Notes under the pieces: generated by a model
The model's input: the letters and a program-made list of their open reading frames with translations, nothing else
Databases searched by the model: none
Told to the model about the DNA's origin: nothing
In this document: piece after piece, positions 32,798 to 42,925 of the stretch
How positions within the stretch are numbered: position 1 is the first letter of the stretch
Layout of the letters: every line of letters starts with the position of its first letter
Position numbers and translations under genes: made by a program
Origin: Furcasterigmium furcatum
Taxonomy: Eukaryota > Ascomycota > Sordariomycetes > Glomerellales > Plectosphaerellaceae
Assembly: GCA_001599815.1 (NCBI GenBank)
Contig: BCIA01000006.1
Location: 2,172,961-2,236,960, forward strand
DNA: 64,000 nucleotides
Direction: 5' to 3'

Positions 32798-34385
32798 TTA
32801 CTTGAAGACCTTGCCGTCGGCGTTCTTGTACTCCTTGCCCTCGACGACGATGGGCTTCTCCCAGCCCCAGGAGTCCTCGATGAACTGCTTGTCCTCGGCC
32901 TTGGTGTGGTCGAGCTTCTCGAAGTTGTAGCTCTCGTAGTCGGGAGCGACATCGAAGACGGGCTTGTAGTCATCGCCACGGATGATGAAGGCACCCTCAA
33001 TGATGGAGTCATTGCTCTCGCCGTAGACGGCAGCGCAGCCGAAGAGGTACTTGCGCGAGGCCTCAAGACGGTTGTTGAAGCCGCCGATGAGGTTGTTGGA
33101 CATGAAAGTGAGGGTGAGCTCATCGTTGTACTTGTACTTGACCTTCCAGAGGGAGTACTCCTCGAAGTTCACGTTCTCCCAGAACCAGGCCATGGCGGCG
33201 GGGGTGTCGAGGTTGGAGTACTGGCGCTTCCACTCATCGAGGGGGAAGGTGGCGCGGGGGAGAGCCTCGAGAGGGTGCTTGGGCTTGGGAGCGGGAGCAT
33301 CCTCAGGGGCCTCGGCGGCAGGGGCAGGCTTGGGGGCAGCAGCGGGCTTAGGAGCCTCGGGCTTCTTGGGGGCGACGTTGGTCAACTTGGGGGTCTCGAG
33401 GTACTCCTGCTTGCCAGCGACGGCGGTCCAGATGTCCTGGTTGACGATGGTGTCGTACCAACGGGTGGTAGAGGGGTTGTTGCTGCGCCACTCCTTGTCG
33501 AAGAAGAACTCGAAGCCGCGGGCGAGGATGGAGGCGGCGAAGAGGTCGGCAAGGGTGATGCGCTCACCGACGAGGTAGGTGTTGTGGGTGAGGTGCTCCT
33601 CAACAGCCTTGACGGCAGTGAGGGCCTTCTTGGAGGACTCCTCAACGTTCTTCTTGTTGTAGGGCTCCTTGCCGAGAAGGGGGCAGTACCAGCCGCCCAG
33701 GGGAGGGAGGACCTCGTGGTTGAAGTAGGACATCCACCTCAGGATGGAGGCGTAGCTATGTCGGGTCAGCTCAGCATTCGCCGGGTTTTGAAGGGGTCGG
33801 GTTGCAACATACTCCTGCTTGGTCTTGCCGAGGAGAGAGGTCTTCTCGTTCTGGGAGGTGACTGTAACCTGAGGTCAGCGGGGAGGTCCATCCACCAAAC
33901 TGCAGCGTCCAAGAAAGATGCATCGCAAGAGATCAGAAAGTAGAACATATCCACATAGTTTTTTCGGCCAGGGATAACTGTAATAGAAAAGTCTAGGTCA
34001 TCATTTCGGGGGGGATTGATTGAATCCCGGGGAGAGGTCGGTCGGGTAGCAAGAAGCAGACAGATGACTCAGGACGTACCGTAGATGGCGATGGCGATGC
34101 ACTCGGACAGGGGGAAGCCATCCTCGCCGAGGAAGGCGGGGATCTTGCCGAGAGGGCTGGCCTTGAGGTGCTCGATGGAGGGCTTGGAGGCATCGGCCGG
34201 GATCTTCTCGAGGTCGAGGCCGTTGGCCTTCGCAACCGCCAGAATGGCGGTGGTGCGGGGGTTGTTCTGAGGGGCAAAGCAGAGGTCAGCTTGTGGCGAT
34301 TCTTGGATAGAGCGGGCGGCTCGGCTGCATCAATTGACGCTTGATGGAAACGTACCTCGTAGGTGAAGAGCTTGCCGAACGCCAT
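32798..34385 (-). CDS. TEF3/CAM1-type: Translation elongation factor 1B gamma (eEF1Bgamma)
   Basis: Exons 34385-34356, 34266-34080, 33861-33813 and 33755-32798 encode 407 residues. A GST-N-like domain (MAFGKLFTYENNPRTTAILA) is followed by a GST-C-like domain (about 90-215), a Pro/Ala/Lys linker and the EF1G domain (PF00647). The EF1G domain has FPLDEWKRQYSNLDT, AMAWFWENVNFEEYSLWKVK and the end SWGWEKPIVVEGKEYKNADG. The factor anchors the GDP/GTP exchange complex for eEF1A. Intron 2 is unusually long (218 nt, 34079-33862) and holds a candidate snoRNA. Intron 3 (57 nt, donor GTATGT) has no in-frame stop, so retention would insert 19 residues. The gene is head-to-head with mitochondrial uS9. Confidence 0.96.
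33928..34009 (-). ncRNA. Candidate intron-encoded box C/D snoRNA
   Basis: It lies inside the 218-nt second intron of the eEF1Bgamma gene, same strand. Box C ATGATGA is at 34004-33998 and box D CTGA at 33936-33933, 72 nt apart, a normal C/D size. The segment at 33980-33970 is antisense to AGGGATAACTG, a stretch I recall as highly conserved in LSU rRNA domain V near the peptidyl-transferase centre. It is followed at once by CTGG, a plausible degenerate D' box. The terminal stem is weak and no clear C' box was found. Fungal and animal C/D snoRNAs often sit in introns of translation-factor genes. The call is inference and needs expression evidence. Confidence 0.42.
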
Positions 34386-34743
34386 CTTGAGAAACTGTGC
34401 AGTGGTTTTGCGCAGGTGTTCTGGGAGTGAGGCTGGGTGGGATGGTCGAAGATGTAGTATAGGGGAGGGGAAAATGCCCGCCTCCCAGATGTGTCAACAA
34501 TTTTTTTTGAGACTGTGCCCCGCCCGAGCCCCACGCCACCTGCCCAGAAGGGGGAGCTCGCCCTCGCTCCTCCCTCCAGCAACGAAATGGTGGCTTGTGC
34601 ATAGCTCGAACGAGGCTGATTCGTCGCCACGTGATTTCCGAGAGCGCGTCAAGCCACACATGCGAGAAAGATTTCGAGCCTCATTGGATTGATTGGCAAC
34701 TCGACATTCGAGCCACCAAAATCGGTCGACGACCACCGCAACC
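34386..34743. promoter_or_regulatory. Shared divergent promoter, eEF1Bgamma / uS9m
   Basis: 358 bases between two translation genes. It contains CCACGTGA (34627-34634) and an 8-base T run near 34501-34508. Both features could drive coordinated transcription of cytosolic and mitochondrial translation components. This is inference only. Confidence 0.5.
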
Positions 34744-35813
34744 ATGTCTTCGCTCCGCTCCGGCTTCCAGCAGCTGCGCTGCGCGCGCCAGCTTCTGCGG
34801 TCGCAGCCGCACAAGCCCCAATGGGCACCATTGCCCGTCTCCCAGGTCTCGAGGAGAAGTCTCACGACGGACGAGTTCGACCTGAACAAAGCGAGGGCCG
34901 AGATCGAGGACGGCGAGATCACGAGCCTTCCCCTCGACAACCAGCCCAAGTACGATAAGCAAGCAATTGCCGACACGGGCATCCGACAAGAACCGAAGAA
35001 GCCATTCGTGGGCGTCGACCTCGTCCGAGCCGTCCCCGCCTCTCCATCATATTTCACCCGATCTCCCTCTTTCTTCGACGCCTACGTCAAGATCAACGAT
35101 CTCTACCAGAAATACCAGCATCTCCCCGTGTCCCCGCCTGAGCGGTTGCCGCCCCAGCTCTGGAAGGCCGCGAAAGACTACAAGGCAACAATCGGAGAGC
35201 CTGTGAAGGGCGCCCCCTACGGCAGGACACTCAAGATGGTCAAGCAACTATACAAGATCGAGCCCCAGCTCATGCCCGCCGAGGTGAAGGCTGCCTTGGA
35301 GGATTTCAAACGCGGCGTCGACCCGCGCACCAAATTCTCCAAGGTCACCACGATCGATCGGTTTGGCAGGTCACTCGGCGTTGGCAGGAGGAAGACATCC
35401 ACCGCCCGCGTGTGGCTGGTGGAAGGTACTGGCGAGGTGCAGGTCAACGGCAAGCCGCTGCACGAGGTTTTCGGCCGTGTTCACGACCGCGAGAGCGCCA
35501 TCTGGCCGCTCAAGATGACCGAGAGGGTAGACAAATACAACGTCTGGGCCCTCGTCGAGGGCGGAGGCACCACGGGCCAGGCGGAGGCGCTCACTCTGGC
35601 CATTACCAACGCTCTGATCCCTCACGAGCCTGCGCTGAAGTCGACATTGAGGCAGGGTAAGTCTTTCCGTCCGCTTTTTCGAAGCAATCGGGCTCGGGCT
35701 AACTTCTACTCCTCCCCAAAGCTGGATGCGTCACACGCGACACGAGAAAGGTGGAAAGGAAAAAGCACGGCCATATCAAGGCGCGCAAGAGCCCTACCTG
35801 GGTCAAGCGTTAA
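34744..35813 (+). CDS. MRPS9: Mitochondrial small-subunit ribosomal protein uS9m
   Basis: Exons 34744-35656 and 35722-35813 encode 334 residues, with a 65-nt intron, GTAAGT donor and GCTAAC branch. The N-terminus (MSSLRSGFQQLRCARQLLRS) is an Arg-rich mitochondrial presequence. The uS9 domain occupies the last 130 residues: GVGRRKTSTARVWLVEGTGE, VQVNGKPLHEVFGR, VEGGGTTGQAEALTLAITNA. The basic tail KKHGHIKARKSPTWVKR comes from exon 2 and corresponds to the uS9 tail that reaches the P-site tRNA. The middle extension (about 60-195) is typical of fungal mitoribosomal S9. Confidence 0.95.
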
Positions 35814-38800
35814 GCTGGCGTCAGCCCACTCGTTGGTGTCTGTCTGTATGTGCATCTCTGGATGCGGCATGTTGGGTTCGCGACTTGGCCCGACGAGGCC
35901 TGTCTTGCCGGCCTTCCCGCCTCTGTACAACCACCCCGTGTATTTCTAAGATCATAATGGAGATCCAATCCATGCGACAATGTAGCCTTGTATCAATCTG
36001 GTCTAGGGGACTCGCTCGGGGCAATGCGTCAGCTCCATGTCATCACAGTGTGTTGCTCGTGACAGTCATGCACAATGCGAACCCGCGCTTCCCGCGTCGT
36101 CGGGCGTTCATCTGGGTCATATGCAAGTATCTCTTCGATTCGTGAAGTCTCATTTCAACGTGCAGCACGAGTCGGGACGATGGAAGCCCTCCGCCCAAGT
36201 TTCCACGAGACATCTTCGTCGACGAAATCCTACGAGGCTGAAGTGGCCTGATTTGAAATTGTAGGCGCTGCAGAGGAAATAGACGGACGCCCTAACCCTT
36301 TCTCAGGGCTCGGAACCGATGGGACCTGGTCCTTGTCGGAGAGAACCCCTGTCAGCCCGAGTCCCGGATGGTGAAGCGCGTCGCGGTCACGGAACGCATG
36401 GTTTGCCATGGCATTGCGGCCATGCCAGATCGCGGAACCCACGTGAGGGTGGGTTGTCTGGGCGCAACATCCAGGAACCCAGCGACGACACGCTACGGAG
36501 AATTAGGAAGCGGCAGTCAGGACTCTCTGGCGAGGGCGGTGGACTCGACCGCGCGCGCGAGACAACACCGCTGTGTTCGTCTCGTCTCGTCTCTCGGGGT
36601 GGCTGTGTCACAAGTTCGAGAAGCATTGAGAAGAGTGCCGGGCAATCCGGTCACCAAGAATGCTCTAGGACCACCTGGTGGCCTCTGGCGAGACCGCGCG
36701 CGCGCTGCGGGCGTTTTGGCTGATCGCGGAGAGACGACGGCATCAACTCGTCCGCGTCATAGCTTATTTCGAAAAGAGTCAGCAGACAACCCATAGTGAT
36801 GCCGGAGATGAGAGGATCCCGTGCCTAGACTCACTCACTCCAGATGTGCAAGTCCAGACGCACGTATTGACGACGATCGCCAGCTAGTCCTCAGCGTTTC
36901 ACCGTTTCGGTCCCGGCGGGTGCAGCGGCGCCGACGAAGGAAAAGGGCACAGACGTTCGTTGGGGTCGGACACGCCGTGGAAGCTAACACCAGCTTTCTA
37001 GAAGCATGAAATGAGCTTGGATTGGCGTGTCGTTCATCGCCCAATGGATGGTCTGTGGGCGCATCGAGACCATCCGCAAATGGATACGCCGGGTTTCACC
37101 AGCTCAAGCGCTGGAGTGCCACTGCTGATAATAGCCTGCAAGCGGTGATGAGAGCTTCTGTGCCTCGTAACGTTCGTGCCAGGGACCATGATGAGAAGGC
37201 CGCCCAAGCCGCGCGAAGGACAGGGCGACACAGGGCTGAGACTCGTGCACCATATCCTGGTGAATCTGCGACGGTGAAATGAAGCTGCAGAGGTAGTAAT
37301 CGAGGTCCCCATGTTTCGAATTGATAGTTGGGGCAAAAGACTTATTGGACGAGACGCAGTATTGCTTCAAAGGTTCTCGGTGTGAACCAGCACTACAGGT
37401 CGTCACAATCGAACAAATCCAACTCTTCTCAGCCTCTCTGTGATGAGCAGCTGGGATGGGCCGCCCCATCTGGGGGAGATCTGCAAGTGAGGCTGCGGGT
37501 ACGTGACTCCGGAAGAGACCAAAAGGAAACGGTCCGAGTACCTCATGATTCCGCAAAGGTTCCTCTCTTTCGCCTGCCAAGGGCTCCGAGCATTTCCCTC
37601 ATGCACTGCACGACATTGACCGAGTACGTACTACCCAGTTGCAGTGCCTGGAGCCGACGTCTCGCGGTCAACTCGGCAATGTGGGCAGCAGTCTGATTGG
37701 CATGCGTCGGAGACGGCCAAGCATCCAGCTTTGGGTGCTCGAAGCCACGGATGATTGGGAGGGGAGTGGAAGCAAAACTTGGCCACGCGGGACGGAGATT
37801 TGAGGTGGATGTCCTCTCACCTATCGTCCCCAATCAACTTCGAAATCACCCCCAAGATGACGGACACCCATGACGAGCCACGTTTCCGGGACCCAGGGGA
37901 GAGGTTCAGCTGCTGTAAGCATCCGCGTCCCGAGGGCGCCGACTCCAGACCTGGAGATTTTTCAGTGCAACTCAAGTTCGCAGGAGCTTCTTGACTGTGA
38001 TGCTAACGTGGATGATAGCCTCCGAGAGCCTTCATCGTCGCCTAGGTCTGGTCGATCACCCATCACACGTGTTTGCGACTGACGCGCATTTGCGTCAGGG
38101 GATGATCCTTGCCATATCTCCCCTGATTTACGCACGGCCGCCAAAATTCAGGTACCACACCCAGATCTCCCAACCGGCACTGAACATGCCCCTGTCTCGT
38201 CGGTACCTGGCAGAGCCCCACAACACTCACATCACCAAATGTACGCTGTAGTGGTGAGAGCAAAGGTCCGCTGACGGCACCCCCCTGCTGGCCAGGTTTG
38301 GGGAGATGAAGGCATTTCTTCCCCAATGCTCCGTGGAGAGTACATACTTGTATGTCCTCATCGAACATTGCCCGGAAACTCGCACGTGGCCGATGAGATA
38401 GGAGTGGTTTTCCGAGATGCTAGGGTCGGAGAGGTGTGAGGGCTCGCGGCCCGCATTTGCGAGGAAGGCCACAGACAGCCAGCCAGACGTGTACCCCTGA
38501 AGGCCCAAGTTCAGTGGACCAGGGCACCATTGCTTGTCAGTTCTGCAGACTGGCCTGTGGCGCAGGGCTGATCCTGTCTGGCCTCAGCGTTTGGTAAGCC
38601 AGCTCGAACCAGAGAGGAGGAAAATTGAGCGGTCACTGTAAATCTGTTCAGATGGACGTCCGAATGCGGAGGCCATCGTCGAATGCTATACTCGTAATAG
38701 TATTATCGCACGAGTGACCAGAAAGGTCGATGTTCGCACCAACGGTGCCATGAGGAGGTCCGCTTGCTGGTCTTTCGAAGTTGGATAAGCGTTGACGTGA

Positions 38801-39560
38801 CCAAGCAAGGCGGACTTCTGCCGGCCGTGACTCCGAGCATCAGGGGCTCCGCTAGGGTGACGAGGGTGGAAGGCTTGGGCGCCCGCCAGGACGAAAATCT
38901 CAACCGGCGCCGGAGAAGGGCGAAATATCGCGTGGATGCGAGGGTCTCGCGCGCAACGGGCTCTGGCTAGCGCTAGCTAAGTCCTTTCTGGGAACCACAT
39001 CGTATTGTAGCGCCCAAAGACCCTGATAGAGAGAGCCCTAGCTGGGAATATTACCTCATTCGTCTGGGTCAAGTGGACCTAAAAGTTCTATGTAAGTCGT
39101 GAGGTGTCGATTGCCGATGGTGGGAGTGAAGAAGGAAAGGTTTGAGGTTTGGAATGGGCAGAATAAATTGGGGACGAGACGTCACAGGAGGTGGACTTGT
39201 CGAACCCGGGTGTTTGGGAGGTAGGAGCAGGGGACCACGAGTGCCTGCCCACCAATTCCGTCCGTGGACAGAAGAGGGAAGGCACGACTGCTTGCCCCGA
39301 ATTGGGCCTCACGAGACCCGGCCCAATTGGGCTGGCCAGATCTTTTCATAATTTTCCTCCTCCAACATCAAACGTACTCTTTTGATGGACGCTCCCCAGT
39401 ACAACGACTTGGCGTGCGGATACAGATACCCGTTTACTCTCGCTGGGGCACCTGTCGAGACAAAAATGACCTGACTTCAGCTCGATTGCTTGGCCCCCAT
39501 CGAAGAGGGTATGTCCAACGGTCCAGATCTCCGAGCTTCTCGCGGCTGCCAATAAGTCTA
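35814..39560. other. Gene desert, first part
   Basis: About 3.7 kb with no supported gene on either strand. Open frames are short, mutually overlapping and without recognisable motifs or splice continuity. I see no terminal repeats, no transposase or reverse-transcriptase remnants, no strong AT bias of the kind left by RIP, and no tRNA boxes. It probably holds distal regulatory DNA for the gene at 41655, or unannotated non-coding RNA. Confidence 0.5.
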
Positions 39561-41654
39561 CGCTGCGCGCTTGTGCGAGTCGACCATGTTTATTTTAGCT
39601 GCTCCCCTCCGGACACGATTCGTACCGACTCTTCATTTGGCCGCGTCGTTGGTTCTTCTTCTTCGGTCTTACAGACACACCCGCCGTGGGGACCGTAATG
39701 CGCCGACTCCCCCATCCTTCGGGTCGACAGAGACAGAGGGACACGAAAGGGCGAAACACCACCGCCCCCCTCCGAGCTACCCCCCCCGGGAGTTGGTTCC
39801 TGTCGGTTCTTCCTCGATGACCCTCTCCTCCCAACTCCACCAAAAAGAAATCCGACGGAGAGTCAGGTTCGCAATGCTCGCAAGCTAGCCCCGATTCCGG
39901 TTTCTCGCTAGGCACCTTCACGCATGACAACAAGCCTTCCACGGATGTCGATCTATGTCCATTCTCATACGGGCTGCCCCTGGCTCTGGGTCCTCTCCCC
40001 AAACCATCTCTCCTACACACACCACCCTCCCCTCCCGGTCAAGTCGTTGGGCCTCTAGCAGCAGTCTCCAACGCCCGCCTGCACCCTGCATCCTGCATCC
40101 TGCGCCTCTACCTCTGCAAAACATCGCCTCAGGTACCCGACTGGGTCCTTCTTCTTAAGTGGCTTGTCGAAGCTCCTCTCGCATAAACCGCGGGCAACTT
40201 GCTGGATCTGTCAACTTGTCGCCATTTCCTCGCAGGCTTCATTTTTGAGGCTCGTCCCGGCAGTGGCGTTGCATATCTCGCTGGCAGATTCCCAAGACAG
40301 GCCGTTTGAGGCAAGACATCCCAAGGGCACGGCCTCGGGGCACCTCCCTGTACCCTACCACCTACCCTAGGTCTACGCGGGGGTCCTTCGATTTGATCAC
40401 CGGAGTCTTGTCGTCCTTCTCTTCGTCACTCAGACCCTCCGCCGAGCGCCGCCTCATCGTAAGCCCGACCTAAGCAGCCCTAAAAGCAAGCCTCCTATCC
40501 ACATTCTTGGTACCGTTCCGGCCGAGAAGTCATCCATACCTGCTTTACCTCCCCTTCCTGTTATAATCCCCCACAAACCGCAGCCGGATCTTCCAACTTC
40601 TTCCCCTCCACACCGTTGCCTACTCGCCACCACTCGACCCTTACACCCTGCCTGCCTCGACTCATCGGACCGCACAAGGCTCAGGGTGCTTGTGGTCTCA
40701 CCAGATCTTGCCGAGCAACTCACGTTTATCCCCTCCCGTCTGTCGATCCTTGAGGCATTGTGGTTGGGAGATCACCACACACTCTCTCACAAAAGGTTCT
40801 GGCGAATCGCATTCGTCCCCGAGCTGCCCAAGAGCTGCTGAAGCTGTGGTGCAGGCTCGTCCACCAAAAAAAGTGTTCTGGCAGGGAACCTGCTTGTAAT
40901 GCTGGACCTCCTTTCTTGCATGCAGCTCCTGGGGTACTCCCAGTATCACGCCTGACACGCCAGGTTGACAACTCATCAGAACGATTACCCACTCTCTCCG
41001 CCAGCTCCTTGTTTACCTAAACCGGAGGTTCCTGAACTTGTAGGGCACGTACCACGACTCGCTGCCCTTCGTCATCCCCGAGTTTCTCCATCAGAGCAAT
41101 TCGGGCGCTGCTGCATGAAGAAGCGCACGGCTCAAAGGCCCCGCCACACGCCTCGTTGAGGGCCACTACAGCTTCAACTCATAAGCCTGGCCATTGGCCT
41201 TCTATTCTTTACCTGGGTTCCCTGTCTCCTTAACCTTTCCTCGTCATCTGCCGGCAAGCATCTGCCTGGTCTAGTCCCATTCCCTTACATCAACAACAAC
41301 GCGCCACTTTGTCGCCTCCAAGGCTGGACTGCTTCCTCTCAGGTTGCGCAACTCACCCTTTGCGTCCTTCGTCTACCAGTCCCAGCTGCAGTTCGAAAGG
41401 TCTTGCGCCGTTCCCAGACCTTGAAGATTCCTCGGTTGCCCTGTTGGCCAGCCCAGGTTAACTCCGGAGCGCCCTTCAGACTACACTATCTACTTGGCCT
41501 CTCCCCGCGAGGCTCGTTTCTCCAGAACTCTCGGTCCATCGCGACCGACCCGCGAGTCAAAGTGGCCCTCGTCCATCCTCCCGCTAGACCGTTGCCTCCG
41601 GCGCATTCGGTAGGCTTGTCGCCAGAGACGCCCACAGGTGCAAGCGTAATTGGG
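39561..41654 (+). promoter_or_regulatory. CT-rich stretch, putative long 5' leader/promoter of the 41655 gene
   Basis: From about 39.6 kb to the ATG at 41655 the plus strand is persistently pyrimidine-rich (many CTCC, TTCTTC and CCTCC runs), as in long 5' UTRs of fungal regulators. The downstream frame is open from 41403 without an ATG. Short ATG-initiated frames occur, for example MFILAAPLRTRF from 39586, and could act as upstream ORFs if transcribed. Introns within the leader are possible. No transcription start can be fixed from sequence alone. Confidence 0.4.
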
Positions 41655-42925
41655 ATGGATGACCACAACCGCCTGCGGAGGCAGAACGACGCGCCAATGC
41701 ACCCTTCAGCCGGGCAGAGATACATGCAGGAATCGCTCCAAGGGCGGCGTTCCGTCCCCGCTGGTCCCTCAGATCGGTACAACAGACCGGCGCCGCTGAA
41801 TACATCACCCTCCCAAGGCAGAGGAATGAGCGGCGCGGCGGGCAACTATGGCGCGTACAACTACCCCGACCAGGTCGCAGGCTCGTTTGCGACTCCCATG
41901 GCCGCACCAAGCACCATGCATTATCAGTCAGGATACGGACAAGATGGCAGGCAGCAACAGAACTTTGGCGGCTACAACGCGATGCCCATGAGCTACGACA
42001 ACCTGGCTGGTGCGGCAAACCCCGTTTACGACGCACAACAACACTTCCAACGGCAACCTGCAGCTGCGCCCATCATGCCAACCGACGTGTCCGCGTCGTA
42101 CTTTGCAAACGACCCCAACAATGCACCGGGCCCCTCAAACTTGCCTCCGCATGCCCAATCCTCCAGCAGCTCCGCGTCAGGATATCAGGCACCATCGCAA
42201 ATGCCCAACTATCCAGCAAACAGCATGTCGGGCGTGGGAAACATTTCACAGCCGGCACAGGCCGATGTTTCCATGGAAGAGTCCGAGTACGCGGCTCCCG
42301 GTGGACTGGAGGAAAAGTGGATTGAGTACCAAACGGCGCTGCGAGGAGTGTTCCAAAACGTCCGAGGTGGCGCGCTTGAAACGGCGAGCCAGTCACTGCT
42401 TGACCTTTCGAACTGGCTTCTGACACAGGTCACGGACCTCGGTGAGTTCCTTACATCCTGACTGCCCGCGCGCATGACGCTTTATGCTGATATCACAAAC
42501 ACAGGCCTGAATCTGGACGATCAGAAACTCCACGGCGACAGAATCAAGCTCTGGGAGGACTTCAATCATGCTTGGCTTGGCCTTCTACAGGCGCAGAAAG
42601 ACATGTCGCTCTCAGGGAGGGCACTACAGCGAGGGCAGAGTCTGATGCCCTACGATACCCTGGAAAAGCTGGGCAAGGAGCTGAGCCGGCTCTGCGACGG
42701 CATCGAACGCCACGGCCTGGTAGACTACCAGTACGGGGTGTGGGAGCAATTCATCTTTGAGAGTAAGCTTCTCGCCCCCCTTCCCCCGGGTCGGGACTCT
42801 GAGACATCTGACTGACGCGGAATTTAGTTCTCATCGAATGCATGGACATTGCCCAGGGCTCAGAAGGAGATGGCGTTGGCACCGGCGGGACCCAAGCCAA
42901 CACCTCAACATCCAGTGCCCGATGA
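41655..42925 (+). CDS. Conserved-looking protein: Q/N/P/S-rich N-terminus, helical C-terminal domain
   Basis: Exons 41655-42441, 42505-42762 and 42828-42925 encode 380 residues, with 63- and 65-nt introns. Residues 1-215 are low-complexity (Gln, Asn, Pro, Ser, Tyr, Ala), resembling an activation or prion-like domain. Residues of about 220-350 form a compact, probably all-helical unit: GLEEKWIEYQTALRGVFQNV, then RGGALETASQSLLDLSNWLL, DDQKLHGDRIKLWEDFNHAW, SLMPYDTLEKLGKELSRLCD and GIERHGLVDYQYGVWEQFIF. The tail is Gly/Thr/Ser-rich. I do not recognise the domain. Both splice junctions fall inside the helical unit and keep its pattern, which supports the model. Isolation in about 10 kb of non-coding DNA and the long leader hint at a developmental or stress regulator, but no DNA-binding motif is visible. 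Confidence 0.8.

Noticed and set aside
32906..33943. 345-codon plus-strand frame opposite eEF1Bgamma
   Set aside because: It is a shadow of the strong third-position codon bias of the real gene. Composition is Gly/Val/Leu/Glu-rich without domains.
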